From CAVQEG01 sp963711465 (GTDB taxonomy: Bacteria; Bacteroidota; Ignavibacteria; OLB7): 64,000 nt of DNA. This document shows positions 9,563 through 19,855 of this stretch, in pieces; within the stretch, counting starts at the first letter, position 1, and every line of letters starts with the position of its first letter. A program made the position numbers and the translations under genes. Under the pieces are notes generated by a model. The model had not been told where the DNA came from and did not search any database. It saw only the letters and a list, made by a program, of their open reading frames with translations. Location of the stretch: contig CAVQEG010000001.1 in NCBI GenBank assembly GCA_963711465.1, positions 1,364,001 to 1,428,000 on the forward strand, given 5' to 3'.

Positions 9563-10596
9563 AGCTCGTCGCCCTCGTCCTCGATACGTTCCGCGAGATC
9601 TACGCGAAGAAGGTGATCCTCGCAATCATGGTCATCGAAGTCGTCACGCTCGGCATCACGGCGCTGTTTCTGTTCAGCTCCGGAATGCAGTCGGCGTACG
9701 ATCAATCACGCACCGCCGCGGTGCGGTCGGATACGACAGTCGGGGCCGCGCCCGATTCATTGCTGAGCCAACCCGAGTATGCCCGGAAGGACGATTCCCT
9801 GCTGGCGGAACTCGGTGAAGGCGACACGACCGTTGCCGGGGACACGCTGGCGCTCCGTGAACGCAACGGACGCAGCGGAGCGCTGGGCCCCCCATCGCGC
9901 GACTCAACGACCACTGCGCAGGAAGGCAATTCGGCCACAGGTGCAGTGATTCTCCGCGAGGTGGTCAAGAGTGAACTTGGGTTCTATGCGGGAACGATCG
10001 CGATTGCCGTGCTGTTCCTGGGAATATTCTCAACCGCCGGAATCGTTCCGTCGATGATGGAGAAGGGCACGATCGATCTGCTGGTCTCCAAGCCGATACG
10101 TCGAACCGTGCTGCTCTTCGGTCGCGCGCTCGGCGGCCTGGTTGCAATTGCAATCAACCTGGTGGTGTTCAACCTCGGCGTGTGGGCGCTCTACGGACTT
10201 GCCAGCGGTGTGTGGTATTTCCCGTTCGTCATCTGGACGACACTCGTGCCGTTGTTCGCCTTTGCGACGCTCTACAGTGCGATCATACTGCTGAACGTGC
10301 TGACCGACGGGTGGGTGCTGCCGATGAGTCTCGCCTACATCCACGTGGTGGTGCTGTCGACATTTCTGACCAATCGCGAGCAGACGCTCTACCACTTCAT
10401 CACCGCAGGATGGGCGCGCGGGATCATCGATGGACTGTACTGGGTGCTGCCGCAGATCAACGATCTGCTGCAGTCGCTGTCGCAGCGCATCTTCGCCGGC
10501 ATCGGACTGCCGTGGGCGTCGATCGCTCAGTGTGCCGTCTTTGCTGCAGTGATGCTCGCCCTGGCGGCGTGGCGCTTCGAACGGCGCGACTTCTAG
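9559..10596 (+). CDS. ABC-2 type exporter permease
   Basis: A 345-residue inner-membrane protein. One N-terminal membrane segment (residues about 15-37) is followed by a polar, Asp/Ser/Thr-rich external loop of about 100 residues. Five or so further hydrophobic segments run from about residue 140 to 340. The cytoplasmic MEKGTIDLLVSKPIRR segment after the second span is the usual coupling region of ABC-2/NosY-like permeases. It overlaps its ATPase gene by 4 bases. The substrate is unknown. Confidence 0.9.
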   Translation: MKLVALVLDTFREIYAKKVILAIMVIEVVTLGITALFLFSSGMQSAYDQSRTAAVRSDTTVGAAPDSLLSQPEYARKDDSLLAELGEGDTTVAGDTLALRERNGRSGALGPPSRDSTTTAQEGNSATGAVILREVVKSELGFYAGTIAIAVLFLGIFSTAGIVPSMMEKGTIDLLVSKPIRRTVLLFGRALGGLVAIAINLVVFNLGVWALYGLASGVWYFPFVIWTTLVPLFAFATLYSAIILLNVLTDGWVLPMSLAYIHVVVLSTFLTNREQTLYHFITAGWARGIIDGLYWVLPQINDLLQSLSQRIFAGIGLPWASIAQCAVFAAVMLALAAWRFERRDF

Positions 10597-10631
10597 GACA
10601 TCTCAGGCGTGGCTCGGCAGCTCAATGGAAT

Positions 10632-11960
10632 TCACGGATCGGACCGGCAGGACATCCGTTCGTCGTCCAGCACGATCAGAGACGCGTCGCCGTAGCTGAG
10701 GAAGCGGTATCCCTCGGTGAGTGCCTCGTGGTAGGCACGACGCCACAGCCGGCGCCCCATCATCGCACCGACCAGCAGAATCAGCGTGCTGCCGGGCTGG
10801 TGGAAATTGGTGATCAGCGCATCGCATGCTTTGAATTCATACCCCGGCACGATCAGCAGACCCGTTCGACCCGTCACCGCCTCCACACCCAGATCAGCCC
10901 GCCACTCCTCGACGCGATCGAGCGCTTCGGAGACCGACGGAAGCACGGGATGCTCGTCGGTGAGGCGATATGGATCCCACTGCTCGAGGTTCATCTCGAT
11001 CGGATTGTCTCCATCGAGCAGCAGGCGGGCTCCGAACCAGTACAGCGACTCGAGCGTGCGCAGTGAAGTGGTCCCGACGATCACGAACGGATGGCCGCCG
11101 TGCTCGCGGCGGCGGGCATGATCCGAAAGCGTTCTGAGCGTGTCACCGGAGACGGAGATTCGCTCGCGATGCATTCGATGCGCGTGCACCATGTCGCCTT
11201 CCACCTGTTTGAACGTGCCGGCGCCGACGTGGAGCGTCACGCGCCGGATGGCAACCCGGCGACGCTCGAGTTCGCCGAGCACGGCATCGGTGAAGTGCAG
11301 GCCGGCGGTCGGCGCGGCCACGGCCCCCTCCCGCTCGGCGTAGACTGTCTGGTAGGTGGAGAGATCCTCGTCGGTGACCTCGCGCTTGATGTACGGGGGC
11401 AGTGGCATTCTGCCGGCGTGCTCGAGCAGTTCGGCGAAGCTGAGCGTCGCCGGCGTCCATCGGAATCGCACGCGGAAGCCCTCCTCGAGCCGTTCCTCGA
11501 CGATTGCGGACAGTTCGATCGCTCCGACACCGCTGCCGATGACGGTCGTCACCTGGTTGCTTCCGCGCAGCTTCTTCGCGCCGCCGATCATGCAGATCCA
11601 GACGGTTTCACGAGTGGTGGCGAGCGTGACGGCCGGATCTCGCGAGGGATCGAGCGGCTCGAGGAGCATGAATTCCACACGGCCGCCGGTCTGCTTGTGC
11701 AGGACCAGGCGCGCGCGAACGACGCGGGTGTCGTTGAGCACGAGCATGGCGCCCGGAGGGATCAGTTCGACGATGGAATCGAAGCGACGATGGTGGACGG
11801 TATCGGCACCGACACGGCAGACGAGCAGGCGACTCCGGGCGCGATCGGGCATCGGATGGGTGGCGATCCGCTCCTCGGGCAGCTCGTACTCGTAGTCGGA
11901 GAGGGAAACGCGCGGAACGTAGGCGGGCAGCGTGTCGGTGTCGGATTCGACGGCGTTCAT
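10632..11960 (-). CDS. queA: S-adenosylmethionine:tRNA ribosyltransferase-isomerase
   Basis: A 442-residue enzyme that moves the ribosyl moiety of SAM onto preQ1-modified tRNA, making epoxyqueuosine. Diagnostic segments are YELPEERIATHP, LNDTRVVRARL, APTAGLHFT, HVGAGTFKQV, GTTSLRTLE and NFHQPGSTLI. It is longer than the roughly 350 residues of the E. coli enzyme. The extra length includes a block around GTTSLRTLESLYWFG, seen in Bacteroidota QueA. The ATG at 11960 is chosen because QueA homology begins about 20 residues later and the longer reading adds 27 unlikely residues. It is convergent with the exporter permease gene, 35 bases away. Confidence 0.96.
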   Translation of the reverse strand: MNAVESDTDTLPAYVPRVSLSDYEYELPEERIATHPMPDRARSRLLVCRVGADTVHHRRFDSIVELIPPGAMLVLNDTRVVRARLVLHKQTGGRVEFMLLEPLDPSRDPAVTLATTRETVWICMIGGAKKLRGSNQVTTVIGSGVGAIELSAIVEERLEEGFRVRFRWTPATLSFAELLEHAGRMPLPPYIKREVTDEDLSTYQTVYAEREGAVAAPTAGLHFTDAVLGELERRRVAIRRVTLHVGAGTFKQVEGDMVHAHRMHRERISVSGDTLRTLSDHARRREHGGHPFVIVGTTSLRTLESLYWFGARLLLDGDNPIEMNLEQWDPYRLTDEHPVLPSVSEALDRVEEWRADLGVEAVTGRTGLLIVPGYEFKACDALITNFHQPGSTLILLVGAMMGRRLWRRAYHEALTEGYRFLSYGDASLIVLDDERMSCRSDP

Positions 11961-12030
11961 GGCAGTAGGGTACGACGGAACGGAGCCGACCCCAAGCGAC
12001 CTCGGGAACGACGGGATGGAAGAAACGAAA

Positions 12031-12062
12031 TCTCCGGACACGCTCCTTCGCGTGTCCGGAGA
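12031..12062 (-). terminator. Intrinsic-type terminator after the cytochrome c gene
   Basis: TCTCCGGACACG and CGTGTCCGGAGA form a perfect 12-bp stem (13 with an inner C-G pair) around CTCCTTCG. On the minus strand it lies 37 bases past the cytochrome stop and is followed by TTTCGTTTC. It separates the cytochrome gene from queA. Confidence 0.8.
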
Positions 12063-12098
12063 TGTTCGCAGCGGTACTGCGGTGCGCGACGACCCGGC

Positions 12099-12764
12099 TC
12101 AGCTGGTTGTGTCGGTCGGAGCTGCGGCGGCCGAGCCGGCCATCGGCATTGCCTTCGGCTCCGGGACCTTGTTGCTTACCGGCGGAATCGTACGGAGGTA
12201 GGCGTAGATCGCCTTGAGATCATCGTCGGTCATCTGCGCGAGGTTCGGCCACGGCATCGGCGGCATCAGCTGCCGACCCGATCCCTTGACCATTCCCTTG
12301 CGCAGCGTCTGAATGAAATCGTCTTCAGTCCACGCGCCGATGCCCGTCGCCGAGTCCGGCGTCAGATTGGCCGCATAGCTGATTCCCCACGGTCCGAAGA
12401 ATGCCGTCTGCGTGGCGTCTCCGCCCCACATCCAGGGACCCGACGCCTGGGGCGGGTCCGGTAGCGGCATGTCACCCGGTTGCCCGGACAGCATGAGCTC
12501 CATGTTCGGTTCCGGTGTTCCGTTGGCTCCGACGCGCCACGGTGTATGGCAGTCGTTGCACCCCGATGTGGCGACAATGTAGTGTCCACGGTCGACCGGA
12601 CTGGTCGCCGAAGCCGTCGCAACCGGCGTGTTGGCTCCGTCGGCCGACTGATCTGCGAGCGACGTGCCGCCGCTGTTCTGGCCACAGCCAATGGCGAACA
12701 GCGACGACGCGACCACGGCAGCAGCCGCAAGCGCCGATCGACGCATTGACGCATAAACGGTCAT
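12099..12764 (-). CDS. Mono-haem c-type cytochrome lipoprotein
   Basis: A 221-residue protein with a lipoprotein signal: basic N-terminus, hydrophobic core and a lipobox SLFAIGC, so Cys27 would be lipidated. The single haem site is CNDCH within YIVATSGCNDCHTPW. A candidate axial Met is in LMPPMPW about 110 residues on, followed by the usual C-terminal helix DDLKAIYAYLRTIPP. It is probably anchored in the periplasm and carries electrons; the partner oxidase or dehydrogenase is not in the window. A strong AGGAGG stands 5 bases before the ATG, one of the few good Shine-Dalgarno sequences here. Confidence 0.9.
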   Translation of the reverse strand: MTVYASMRRSALAAAAVVASSLFAIGCGQNSGGTSLADQSADGANTPVATASATSPVDRGHYIVATSGCNDCHTPWRVGANGTPEPNMELMLSGQPGDMPLPDPPQASGPWMWGGDATQTAFFGPWGISYAANLTPDSATGIGAWTEDDFIQTLRKGMVKGSGRQLMPPMPWPNLAQMTDDDLKAIYAYLRTIPPVSNKVPEPKAMPMAGSAAAAPTDTTS

Positions 12765-13066
12765 GAGTCCCTCCTGGGCAGAAAACGTTGATGGTCCCCG
12801 TGCCGGATTTGATTAGGTAGGTACAGCATGGGGTCGAACGCGAAGGGGGCGCCATCGGATTGTGCAGTGATCCATTGACGGCGTCAGCGTCCGGGGTGAA
12901 ACCGAGTGTGACGGGTCATGTCAGGTGGCGAACTTAGAACGCGATCCGAGATCCTGCAACCATCGAAATCGCGCCGCCTGACCGCCGGCCGCCCGCTGAG
13001 CCGGTGAATTCCCTTCGAATGACGACCGTATCAATAACGACAACGACAACGCCAATACGAATTCCC
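12765..13066. other. Divergent intergenic region, cytochrome c / methyltransferase
   Basis: About 300 bases between two divergently transcribed genes, so it must hold both promoters. No clear match to the TTTG-N20-TAnnTTTG pattern was found on either strand. Near its right end is an AACGAC-rich low-complexity run (13035-13052). No supported ORF or strong hairpin was seen. Confidence 0.5.
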
Positions 13067-13879
13067 ATGTCATTTCAACCCCCGGCTTCCGATGCCGAAC
13101 ACTTCACCCGTGACTGGGACTGGTGGAGCAACTTTCTGCAGCGTGAATACTACGGTTCGGATGCCGAACGCTCGGGATGGCAGGACGCGGCCGCAGACGT
13201 CGCACGCGCGGTCGGCCTTCAGCCCGGAATGCGCGTGATCGATCTCGGCTCCGGGTGCGGCGAAATGGTGCTGCAGCTTGCACTGCGTGGGGCCGACGTC
13301 GTCGGTGTCGAGCAGTCGCAGTCGCTCGTCGACTTCTGTCGGCTCGATGCTGTCGACAGGGGGATCGTTGCGGAATTCGTGGCGGTGGACATGTTCGACT
13401 TCGAACCCGATCGTCCGGCAGATGTGGTGCTGTCGCTGAATACCAGCTTCGGGTACGGTTCGGACGAACGCAATCGCGCGCTGATCGGGAAGATCGGACA
13501 GTGGCTCAAGCCCGGCGGCGCCCTGTACTTCGACGCGTTCACCGCCGATCATGCCCGGGCCTTCGGTCAATGGACCGACCAGGTGGCCGGCGGGACGCTG
13601 ATCGTCGACAATCACTACGAGGAAGAGGACCACATGATGATCAGCCAGCCGGCGTGGATCAGTCCCGACTATTCATCGGTCTATATGGCGGATTCACCCG
13701 AGCGGGTGATTCTCTACACGCGCGAGGAACTCGAATCGATGATGCGGGAGGCGGGACTACATCCGAGGCGCCTGCGTCGGGCCATGGGACGGCGCCATGA
13801 TCAGTCCGATGACGAGCCGCAGTCGACGTGGATCGCGACGCGCGGTGATGATCCTCCGCAGGTGAACCGGGGTGACTGA
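13067..13879 (+). CDS. Class I SAM-dependent methyltransferase
   Basis: A 270-residue cytoplasmic enzyme with a Rossmann methyltransferase core. Motif I VIDLGSGCGEMVLQLA is near residue 60, the acidic ribose-binding end of strand 2 is VVGVEQSQ, and the later strands are VVLSLNTSFGYG and LKPGGALYFDAFT. The start at MSFQPPASD is preferred over an upstream ATG (13004), which would add a Thr-rich, unlikely leader. The substrate cannot be inferred: no biosynthetic partner lies next to it, and the following gene is unknown. Confidence 0.85.
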   Translation: MSFQPPASDAEHFTRDWDWWSNFLQREYYGSDAERSGWQDAAADVARAVGLQPGMRVIDLGSGCGEMVLQLALRGADVVGVEQSQSLVDFCRLDAVDRGIVAEFVAVDMFDFEPDRPADVVLSLNTSFGYGSDERNRALIGKIGQWLKPGGALYFDAFTADHARAFGQWTDQVAGGTLIVDNHYEEEDHMMISQPAWISPDYSSVYMADSPERVILYTREELESMMREAGLHPRRLRRAMGRRHDQSDDEPQSTWIATRGDDPPQVNRGD

Positions 13880-13993
13880 GTCCGACGCTTTGGAATGACG
13901 CCGTCCAATGCTGAACTTTGTCGCCGCCTTGCCGGGCCGTCGCAGAGGACCTCACCGGCGAGGCGCGCAGGGCATCACTAGTGGCACTACGAC

Positions 13994-14734
13994 ATGCAGC
14001 TTCACCTGTCTACGAATTCGCTCGTCGAACCGATCGTGTCGTTCGCGCGTATGCGGTCGTTCACCGCTCCCGCGCTCGTCAAGCGGTACTACCGTCTCTT
14101 CGGAGATCTGGAATTCGAACTGGCCAACGCGCGCGCTGACACCGCGGTGCTGCGGCTTCGCCTGCGAGAAGTGCGCCGCCGCGTCTCGCGTGGCTCGGTC
14201 ATCGACGAGGTCGACGAACAGCAGATCGAGTCGCACTCGCGCGATCTCGCCGATCACATGGTTCAGAAGTCGCAACGACTGCAACGGTCGATTGCCACCT
14301 CCCGCAACTTCCGCTATGACGCGCTGCGCGAGCAGCAGAGTTTCTATCTCCTGTCGGACATCGCGGTGGCGATCATGGGAATCGAGGACCGGTCCGTTCG
14401 TGCACGTGAACGCGAGACGTTGTCGGTGGCATGCGAAGCCTACGGGCGGCTGGATCTCTCGGCGCTCATCGATATGCACGACAGCGTGCAGGGATTCCTC
14501 GCGCTGCAGCGGCGCGATCGTCTCGATGACCATGAAGAACAGGAGTGGCGGCAGAAGCTCGAGGACCTGCGACGTTCGCACCCGATGTGCTGCATGAAGT
14601 GGACCACCGACGGCGTACAGGTCAACCGACGGAGCTCGATGCTCCGTCGGCGCATTGCGCGTGAGCACCGGGAGCTCCGGTACCTGCGCGTGGTCTACGA
14701 CGCCGCGGTCGACACATCGCGCTGCCGCAACTGA
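13994..14734 (+). CDS. Unrecognised protein, Arg-rich and largely helical
   Basis: A 246-residue protein, not recognised. It has no signal peptide or membrane segment. The composition is rich in Arg, Glu and Leu with long predicted helices, for example RLRLREVRRRVSRG and EEQEWRQKLEDLRRS, and a cluster HPMCCMKW with two adjacent Cys near residue 200. It starts 114 bases after the methyltransferase on the same strand and could be co-transcribed. It is convergent with trxB. Codon use resembles its neighbours, so it looks like a real gene. Confidence 0.6.
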   Translation: MQLHLSTNSLVEPIVSFARMRSFTAPALVKRYYRLFGDLEFELANARADTAVLRLRLREVRRRVSRGSVIDEVDEQQIESHSRDLADHMVQKSQRLQRSIATSRNFRYDALREQQSFYLLSDIAVAIMGIEDRSVRARERETLSVACEAYGRLDLSALIDMHDSVQGFLALQRRDRLDDHEEQEWRQKLEDLRRSHPMCCMKWTTDGVQVNRRSSMLRRRIAREHRELRYLRVVYDAAVDTSRCRN

Positions 14735-14806
14735 CGGCTGGCAGCGACGACCGTTCGGTCGGTCCTCCGATCGTCGCGACGGGATGACCGGCTCTCCGGG
14801 AACGCT

Positions 14807-15874
14807 TCAAGCCTTCTCCCCTGCCGCTTCTTCGGCCTCGGCCTTCGCATCCACATCGAGCATTTCGAGCCACCGTTCCGCATCGATCGCGGCCATGCAT
14901 CCGGAGCCGGCCGCGGTGATCGCCTGACGGTAGACGTGATCCTGCACGTCACCACAGGCGAACACGCCATCGATGCTCGTGTAGGTACTCTTACCGCGCG
15001 TGCACAGGTATCCGTTGGCGTCGGTCTCGAGCTGATCGTGGAAGAGATCGGTATTGGGCCGATGGCCGATGGCCATGAACACACCGTCGATCTGCATCCT
15101 CCAGGTTCTGCCCGTATGCGTGTCGCGCAGCGTGACGGCATCGACCTTTCGCACCGGTTCGGTGGCACCGTGGATCTCGACGACGTTGGCATTGTAGACG
15201 ACGTCGATCTTTGGATTGGCAAGCGTGCGATCGACCATGATTTTCGACGCCCGGAATTCATGGCGTCGATGGACGACGGTCACCTTTCTGCAGAACTTCG
15301 TGAGGTAGTTCGCCTCTTCCATTGCCGAGTCACCACCACCGACGACGATCACATGCTGATCGCGGAAGAAGAACGCGTCGCAGGTGGCGCAGGCCGAGAC
15401 GCCGTAGCCCATGAACAGGCTCTCCGACGGGAGTCCCAGCAGTTTGGCGGTGGCACCGGTGGCGACGATGACGGCGTCGGCGGAGAATTTTCCGCCACGG
15501 TCGCTGCTGAGCCGGAACGGGCGCTCTCGGAAGTCGGCGCTGACGATGTGTTCGAACCGGCAGTCGGCACCGAAGCGCTGTGCCTGGCGGCGAAAGACCT
15601 GCATCATCTCCGGTCCGAGAATTCCGTTTTCGAACCCCGGGAAATTCTCGACATCGGTTGTGATCATCAGCTGTCCGCCGGGTTGGTTGCCCTCGAAGAT
15701 GACCGGGTCGAGATTGGCGCGTCCGGCGTAGAGAGCTGCGGTAAGCCCGGCCGGTCCTGATCCGACGATGATGAGGCGATGATGTTCGTGACCGTCGATC
15801 ATTTCACCGACATGATGCGGCGCACCCGTCGGCGAATCGGACGCCGCGGGCGTATTGGTAACGTCTGCCTGCAT
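14807..15874 (-). CDS. trxB: Thioredoxin-disulfide reductase
   Basis: A 355-residue FAD/NADPH oxidoreductase that reduces thioredoxin. It shows the FAD dinucleotide site IIVGSGPAGLTAALYAGRA, the redox-active CATC in SACATCDAFFF, the NADPH site VIVVGGGDSAMEEA and the C-terminal FAD contact DGVFACGDVQD. The start at 15874 gives a polar N-terminal tail of about 30 residues before the fold; MIDGHEHHRL, 23 codons in, is an alternative. The C-terminus has an extra 15-20 residue acidic Ala/Glu tail. It appears to be transcribed alone. Confidence 0.95.
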   Translation of the reverse strand: MQADVTNTPAASDSPTGAPHHVGEMIDGHEHHRLIIVGSGPAGLTAALYAGRANLDPVIFEGNQPGGQLMITTDVENFPGFENGILGPEMMQVFRRQAQRFGADCRFEHIVSADFRERPFRLSSDRGGKFSADAVIVATGATAKLLGLPSESLFMGYGVSACATCDAFFFRDQHVIVVGGGDSAMEEANYLTKFCRKVTVVHRRHEFRASKIMVDRTLANPKIDVVYNANVVEIHGATEPVRKVDAVTLRDTHTGRTWRMQIDGVFMAIGHRPNTDLFHDQLETDANGYLCTRGKSTYTSIDGVFACGDVQDHVYRQAITAAGSGCMAAIDAERWLEMLDVDAKAEAEEAAGEKA

Positions 15875-15995
15875 GATGTGCGCTGGTTGAGTAACGATGG
15901 ATGACGTGCACCGGTGCGTCACCGGCACTGACTGCGATGCGGCATGGTGCACGAAGGATTCGCCGGGAGCGTATACCGGCGCGGGGGAGGAGAGT

Positions 15996-16556
15996 TCAGA
16001 CGGCCATGATCTCCTTTTCCTTTTCGACGAAGTGATGGTCGATCAACTCGATGTATCGGTCGGTCAGTTTCTGGACGTCGGCTTCACCGCCCTTGCGGGT
16101 ATCCTCGCTCATGTGTTCGTCCTTCTCGGCATGCTTGAGCATTTCCATGGCCTCGCGACGGACGTTGCGAACGCCGACCTTCGAATCCTCGGCGACCTTC
16201 TTTGCCATCTTGGCCAGTTCGCGGCGCCGTTCCTCGGTCAGGGGAGGAATCGGAAGCCGGATGAGCGTGCCGTCATTGGTGGGATTGAGTCCGAGGTTTG
16301 CCGCCATGATCGAACGCTCGATCGGCGCAACCATGTTCTTCTCCCAGGGCTGCACGAGGATCTGGGTGGCATCCGGTGCGGTAATGCTCGCGACCTGAGA
16401 CAGCGGAACGTTCGAACCGTAGTATTCGACGCGCACCGAGTCGAGGAGACTGGCCGAGGCACGGCCCGTGCGGATTTTGGCGAGTTCGATCTCGCAGTGT
16501 TCGATTGCCTTCTTCATTCCGCTCTCGGCGGAATCGAGGATTTGCTTGACGTCCAT
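15996..16556 (-). CDS. frr: Ribosome recycling factor
   Basis: A 186-residue protein that, with EF-G, splits the post-termination ribosome. Typical blocks are KAIEHCEIELAKIRTGRAS, VEYYGSNVPLSQVASI, PWEKNMVAPIERSI, LGLNPTNDGTLIRLPIPPLT and a C-terminal IDHHFVEKEKEIM. Full length. It lies 53 bases after pyrH on the same strand, the usual pyrH-frr order. Confidence 0.98.
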   Translation of the reverse strand: MDVKQILDSAESGMKKAIEHCEIELAKIRTGRASASLLDSVRVEYYGSNVPLSQVASITAPDATQILVQPWEKNMVAPIERSIMAANLGLNPTNDGTLIRLPIPPLTEERRRELAKMAKKVAEDSKVGVRNVRREAMEMLKHAEKDEHMSEDTRKGGEADVQKLTDRYIELIDHHFVEKEKEIMAV

Positions 16557-16609
16557 TGGGTCACTACGTGAAAGTGCGTATGGAATCAGGGCATGCCGTG
16601 GAGCGCGAC

Positions 16610-17329
16610 TCAGGCGTCAGCCGAGACGATGGTGCCGATCGGCTCGCCCTGGACGAGCCGCTTGAGGTTGCCCGGTTCGCTCATGTCGAAGACGAGGATG
16701 GGCACCTTGTTTTCCTGACAGAGCGTGATCGCCGTCAGGTCCATCACGCGAAGGTTGCGGCGATGGACCTCGGTGTAGCTGATGGAGGGGAATCGGCGCG
16801 CGGTGGGCACGAGACGGGGATCGGCATCATAGATGCCATCGACGCCGTTCTTCCCCATCACCAGCGCGTCGGCATCGATTTCGATGGCTCGCAGGGAGGC
16901 GGCGGTATCGGTCGTGAAGTAGGGATTGCCCGTACCCGCGCCGAAGATCACCACGCGTCCCTTCTCGAGGTGGCGGACGGCGCGGCGGCGAATGAACGGC
17001 TCGGCGATCTGCTCCATCTTGATGGCCGTCTGCAGTCGGGTGTCGATGTTGTTGCGCTCCAGCGCGTTCTGCAGAGCCAGCGCGTTGATCACCGTCGCGA
17101 GCATTCCCATGTGGTCGCCGGTCACCTTGTCGATGCCCTCGGCGACCGCCTGCACGCCACGGTAGATGTTGCCGCCACCGATGACGATTCCGATCTCGAC
17201 GCCAAGCTGCTGGATCGACCCGACTTCGATCGCGAACAGATCGAGCACGTCGGCATCGATACCGTACCCGATTTCGCCCATGAGGGCCTCGCCGCTCAGC
17301 TTGAGGAGGATTCGCTTGTAGGCTGCCAT
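16610..17329 (-). CDS. pyrH: Uridylate kinase (UMP kinase)
   Basis: A 239-residue amino-acid-kinase-family enzyme that phosphorylates UMP to UDP. It begins YKRILLKLSGEALMG, has IVIGGGNIYRG, the GDHMGMLATVINALALQ block, IFGAGTGNPYFTTDTAA and the C-terminal EPGNLKRLVQGEPIGTIV. Full length and no anomalies. A strong terminator separates it from tsf upstream, so pyrH-frr probably has its own promoter between 17330 and 17520. No consensus promoter was recognised there. Confidence 0.98.
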   Translation of the reverse strand: MAAYKRILLKLSGEALMGEIGYGIDADVLDLFAIEVGSIQQLGVEIGIVIGGGNIYRGVQAVAEGIDKVTGDHMGMLATVINALALQNALERNNIDTRLQTAIKMEQIAEPFIRRRAVRHLEKGRVVIFGAGTGNPYFTTDTAASLRAIEIDADALVMGKNGVDGIYDADPRLVPTARRFPSISYTEVHRRNLRVMDLTAITLCQENKVPILVFDMSEPGNLKRLVQGEPIGTIVSADA

Positions 17330-17520
17330 CGGGTTACCGGTACGTTGATCCGGCTGTCCGGAATCGTTGGAGGTGGGGATTCACATCGGCTGCGAGATGC
17401 GCGGGCGGGCATCGATACGGGCCGCACGGTGGGTCAATCGACGAGGTGCGGCAGCGGCCGTCGGTGGTCCGTCCGAGGTCAGACGGGGCCCGGGGAAGCG
17501 TTCGATCGCGCCAAGTCGCG

Positions 17521-17564
17521 TAAAACTAACAAAAAGTCTCGCAGCTGTCGGCGCTGCGAGACTT
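17521..17564 (-). terminator. Intrinsic terminator after tsf
   Basis: AAGTCTCGCAGC and GCTGCGAGACTT form a perfect 12-bp stem with a 7-base loop (17534-17564). On the minus strand the stem is followed by TTTTTGTTAGTTTTA. This is the cleanest intrinsic terminator in the window and splits rpsB-tsf from pyrH-frr. Confidence 0.92.
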
Positions 17565-17627
17565 CCTGGAGTAGGTCGAATTGTCACGGGTCGTATACAG
17601 GCGACCCTCGGCGCTGGCAGCCCGTAC

Positions 17628-18512
<885 letters not shown>

Positions 18513-18608
18513 TGCTCTTGTATGCTGCTGTGTATGGACGTACGAATTTGATCACACCACATCGAACGCGAGCACGCGCTCGATCACCGGCGGGCGACGA
18601 CTCCCCGT

Positions 18609-19547
18609 TCAGGCGCGGTCCTTACCGCTGCCTTCGGACGTGTCGCTGGCTCCCTCTGATTCTGCATTCGTCTGCGCTGCACCACTGTCCGACGGAGTCG
18701 TCGCGGCTTCGCGTGTTGCGGATGTCGCGGTCGACGTCGAGGCGTCACTTCCTCCACGGCGGGAACGGGTACGGCGCCGGGTGCGGACCTTTGCCTCGTC
18801 CTCGAACGCCTCCTCCTTCTGCATCCGTTCCTCGTCGCTCACCTGCTCGGCGACCTGCTCCTGGGCGCGCTCGCGTCCGGCGGCGACGCCGTCGGCGATG
18901 GTCTTGGTAATGAGCACGACGGTCTTGAGCGAGTCGTCGTTGGCGGGAATCGGGAAGGCGACGTCACGCGGATCGGTATTGGTATCGACGATGGCGATCA
19001 CCGGAATTCCGAGCGTCTTGGCTTCCTTGACAGCGAGGTGTTCCTTGCGGATATCGACCACGTAGAGCGCACCGGGCAGGCGGTTCATGTCGACGATTCC
19101 ACCGAGCACCCGAAGCAGCCGCTCCTTCTCACGAGAGAGCATCAGACGCTCCTTCTTGGTCAGGTTTTCCGCGGTACCGTCGGATTCCATCTTCTCGATG
19201 GTGGTCAGGCGCTTGATGGAGCGACGAATGGTGGCGAAGTTGGTCAGCATGCCACCAAGCCACCGCTCTGCCACGTAATTCATTCCGACACGCGTCGCCT
19301 CGTCGCGGATCACGTCACGAGCCTGCTTCTTGGTACCGACGAAGAGAATCCGCTTGCCCTCGGCGGCGATGCGCTCGGCGGCGTCGCGCGCCTCATCGAG
19401 CAGCACCTGCGTCTTCTTCAGGTCGATGATGTGGATGCCGTTGCGCGGGGCGAAGATGTACTGCCGCATGTAGGGATTCCAGCGGCGGGTGAGGTGCCCG
19501 AAGTGGGCACCGGCGGTGAGCAGCTGCTCGAGTGAAACCGAAGGCAT
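18609..19547 (-). CDS. rpsB: 30S ribosomal protein S2 with a long acidic/Ser-Thr C-terminal tail
   Basis: The first roughly 225 residues are a standard S2 (TAGAHFGHLTRRWNPYM, IIDLKKTQ, FVGTKKQARD, ERWLGGMLTNF, PVIAIVDTNTDP). About 85 further residues follow: a Glu-rich helix, an Arg-rich patch (RTRRRTRSRRGG) and then a Ser/Thr/Ala/Glu low-complexity tail. Total length is 312, against about 240 in E. coli. The start at MPSVSLEQ is supported by AGGAG, 10 bases before the ATG. The mRNA leader lies in the 308-base gap upstream. Confidence 0.97.
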   Translation of the reverse strand: MPSVSLEQLLTAGAHFGHLTRRWNPYMRQYIFAPRNGIHIIDLKKTQVLLDEARDAAERIAAEGKRILFVGTKKQARDVIRDEATRVGMNYVAERWLGGMLTNFATIRRSIKRLTTIEKMESDGTAENLTKKERLMLSREKERLLRVLGGIVDMNRLPGALYVVDIRKEHLAVKEAKTLGIPVIAIVDTNTDPRDVAFPIPANDDSLKTVVLITKTIADGVAAGRERAQEQVAEQVSDEERMQKEEAFEDEAKVRTRRRTRSRRGGSDASTSTATSATREAATTPSDSGAAQTNAESEGASDTSEGSGKDRA

Positions 19548-19855
19548 GGTCGTGAACTCCTGCTTGTGTGTTGTTCCTCTACCGTCGTCATCCCGTTGGC
19601 TGCCGTTCATCCGGAGTCCGTCGCCGGTGTCCGGCGGCGGATCATCCGCAGGACACGATCGAGAACAGTCCGGACACACACGGCCGGTCGGACGGTATGT
19701 GTGATTCCCGATGCATCGGCATCGGGCCCGCGCTTAATGTGCGACGGGGTCATAAAACGATCGTGGGGACCAGCCGCCCGACTGTCCGGGCCGCTGATCC
19801 CTCACGAATTCTGCGTACGGCGGTGGAGGCCGCCGTCGACTGACGGCGGGGCTGA
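19548..19855. other. Intergenic region, rpsI to rpsB (probable rpsB promoter and leader)
   Basis: About 308 bases on the minus strand between rpsI and rpsB. An ACGGCGG/CCGCCGT hairpin near 19817-19836 lies just after rpsI, but has no T run. Further along are several GC-rich self-complementary stretches near 19625-19680. These could form the leader of the rpsB mRNA, where S2 feedback control is known in other bacteria. No consensus promoter was recognised and no ORF is supported. Confidence 0.45.
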
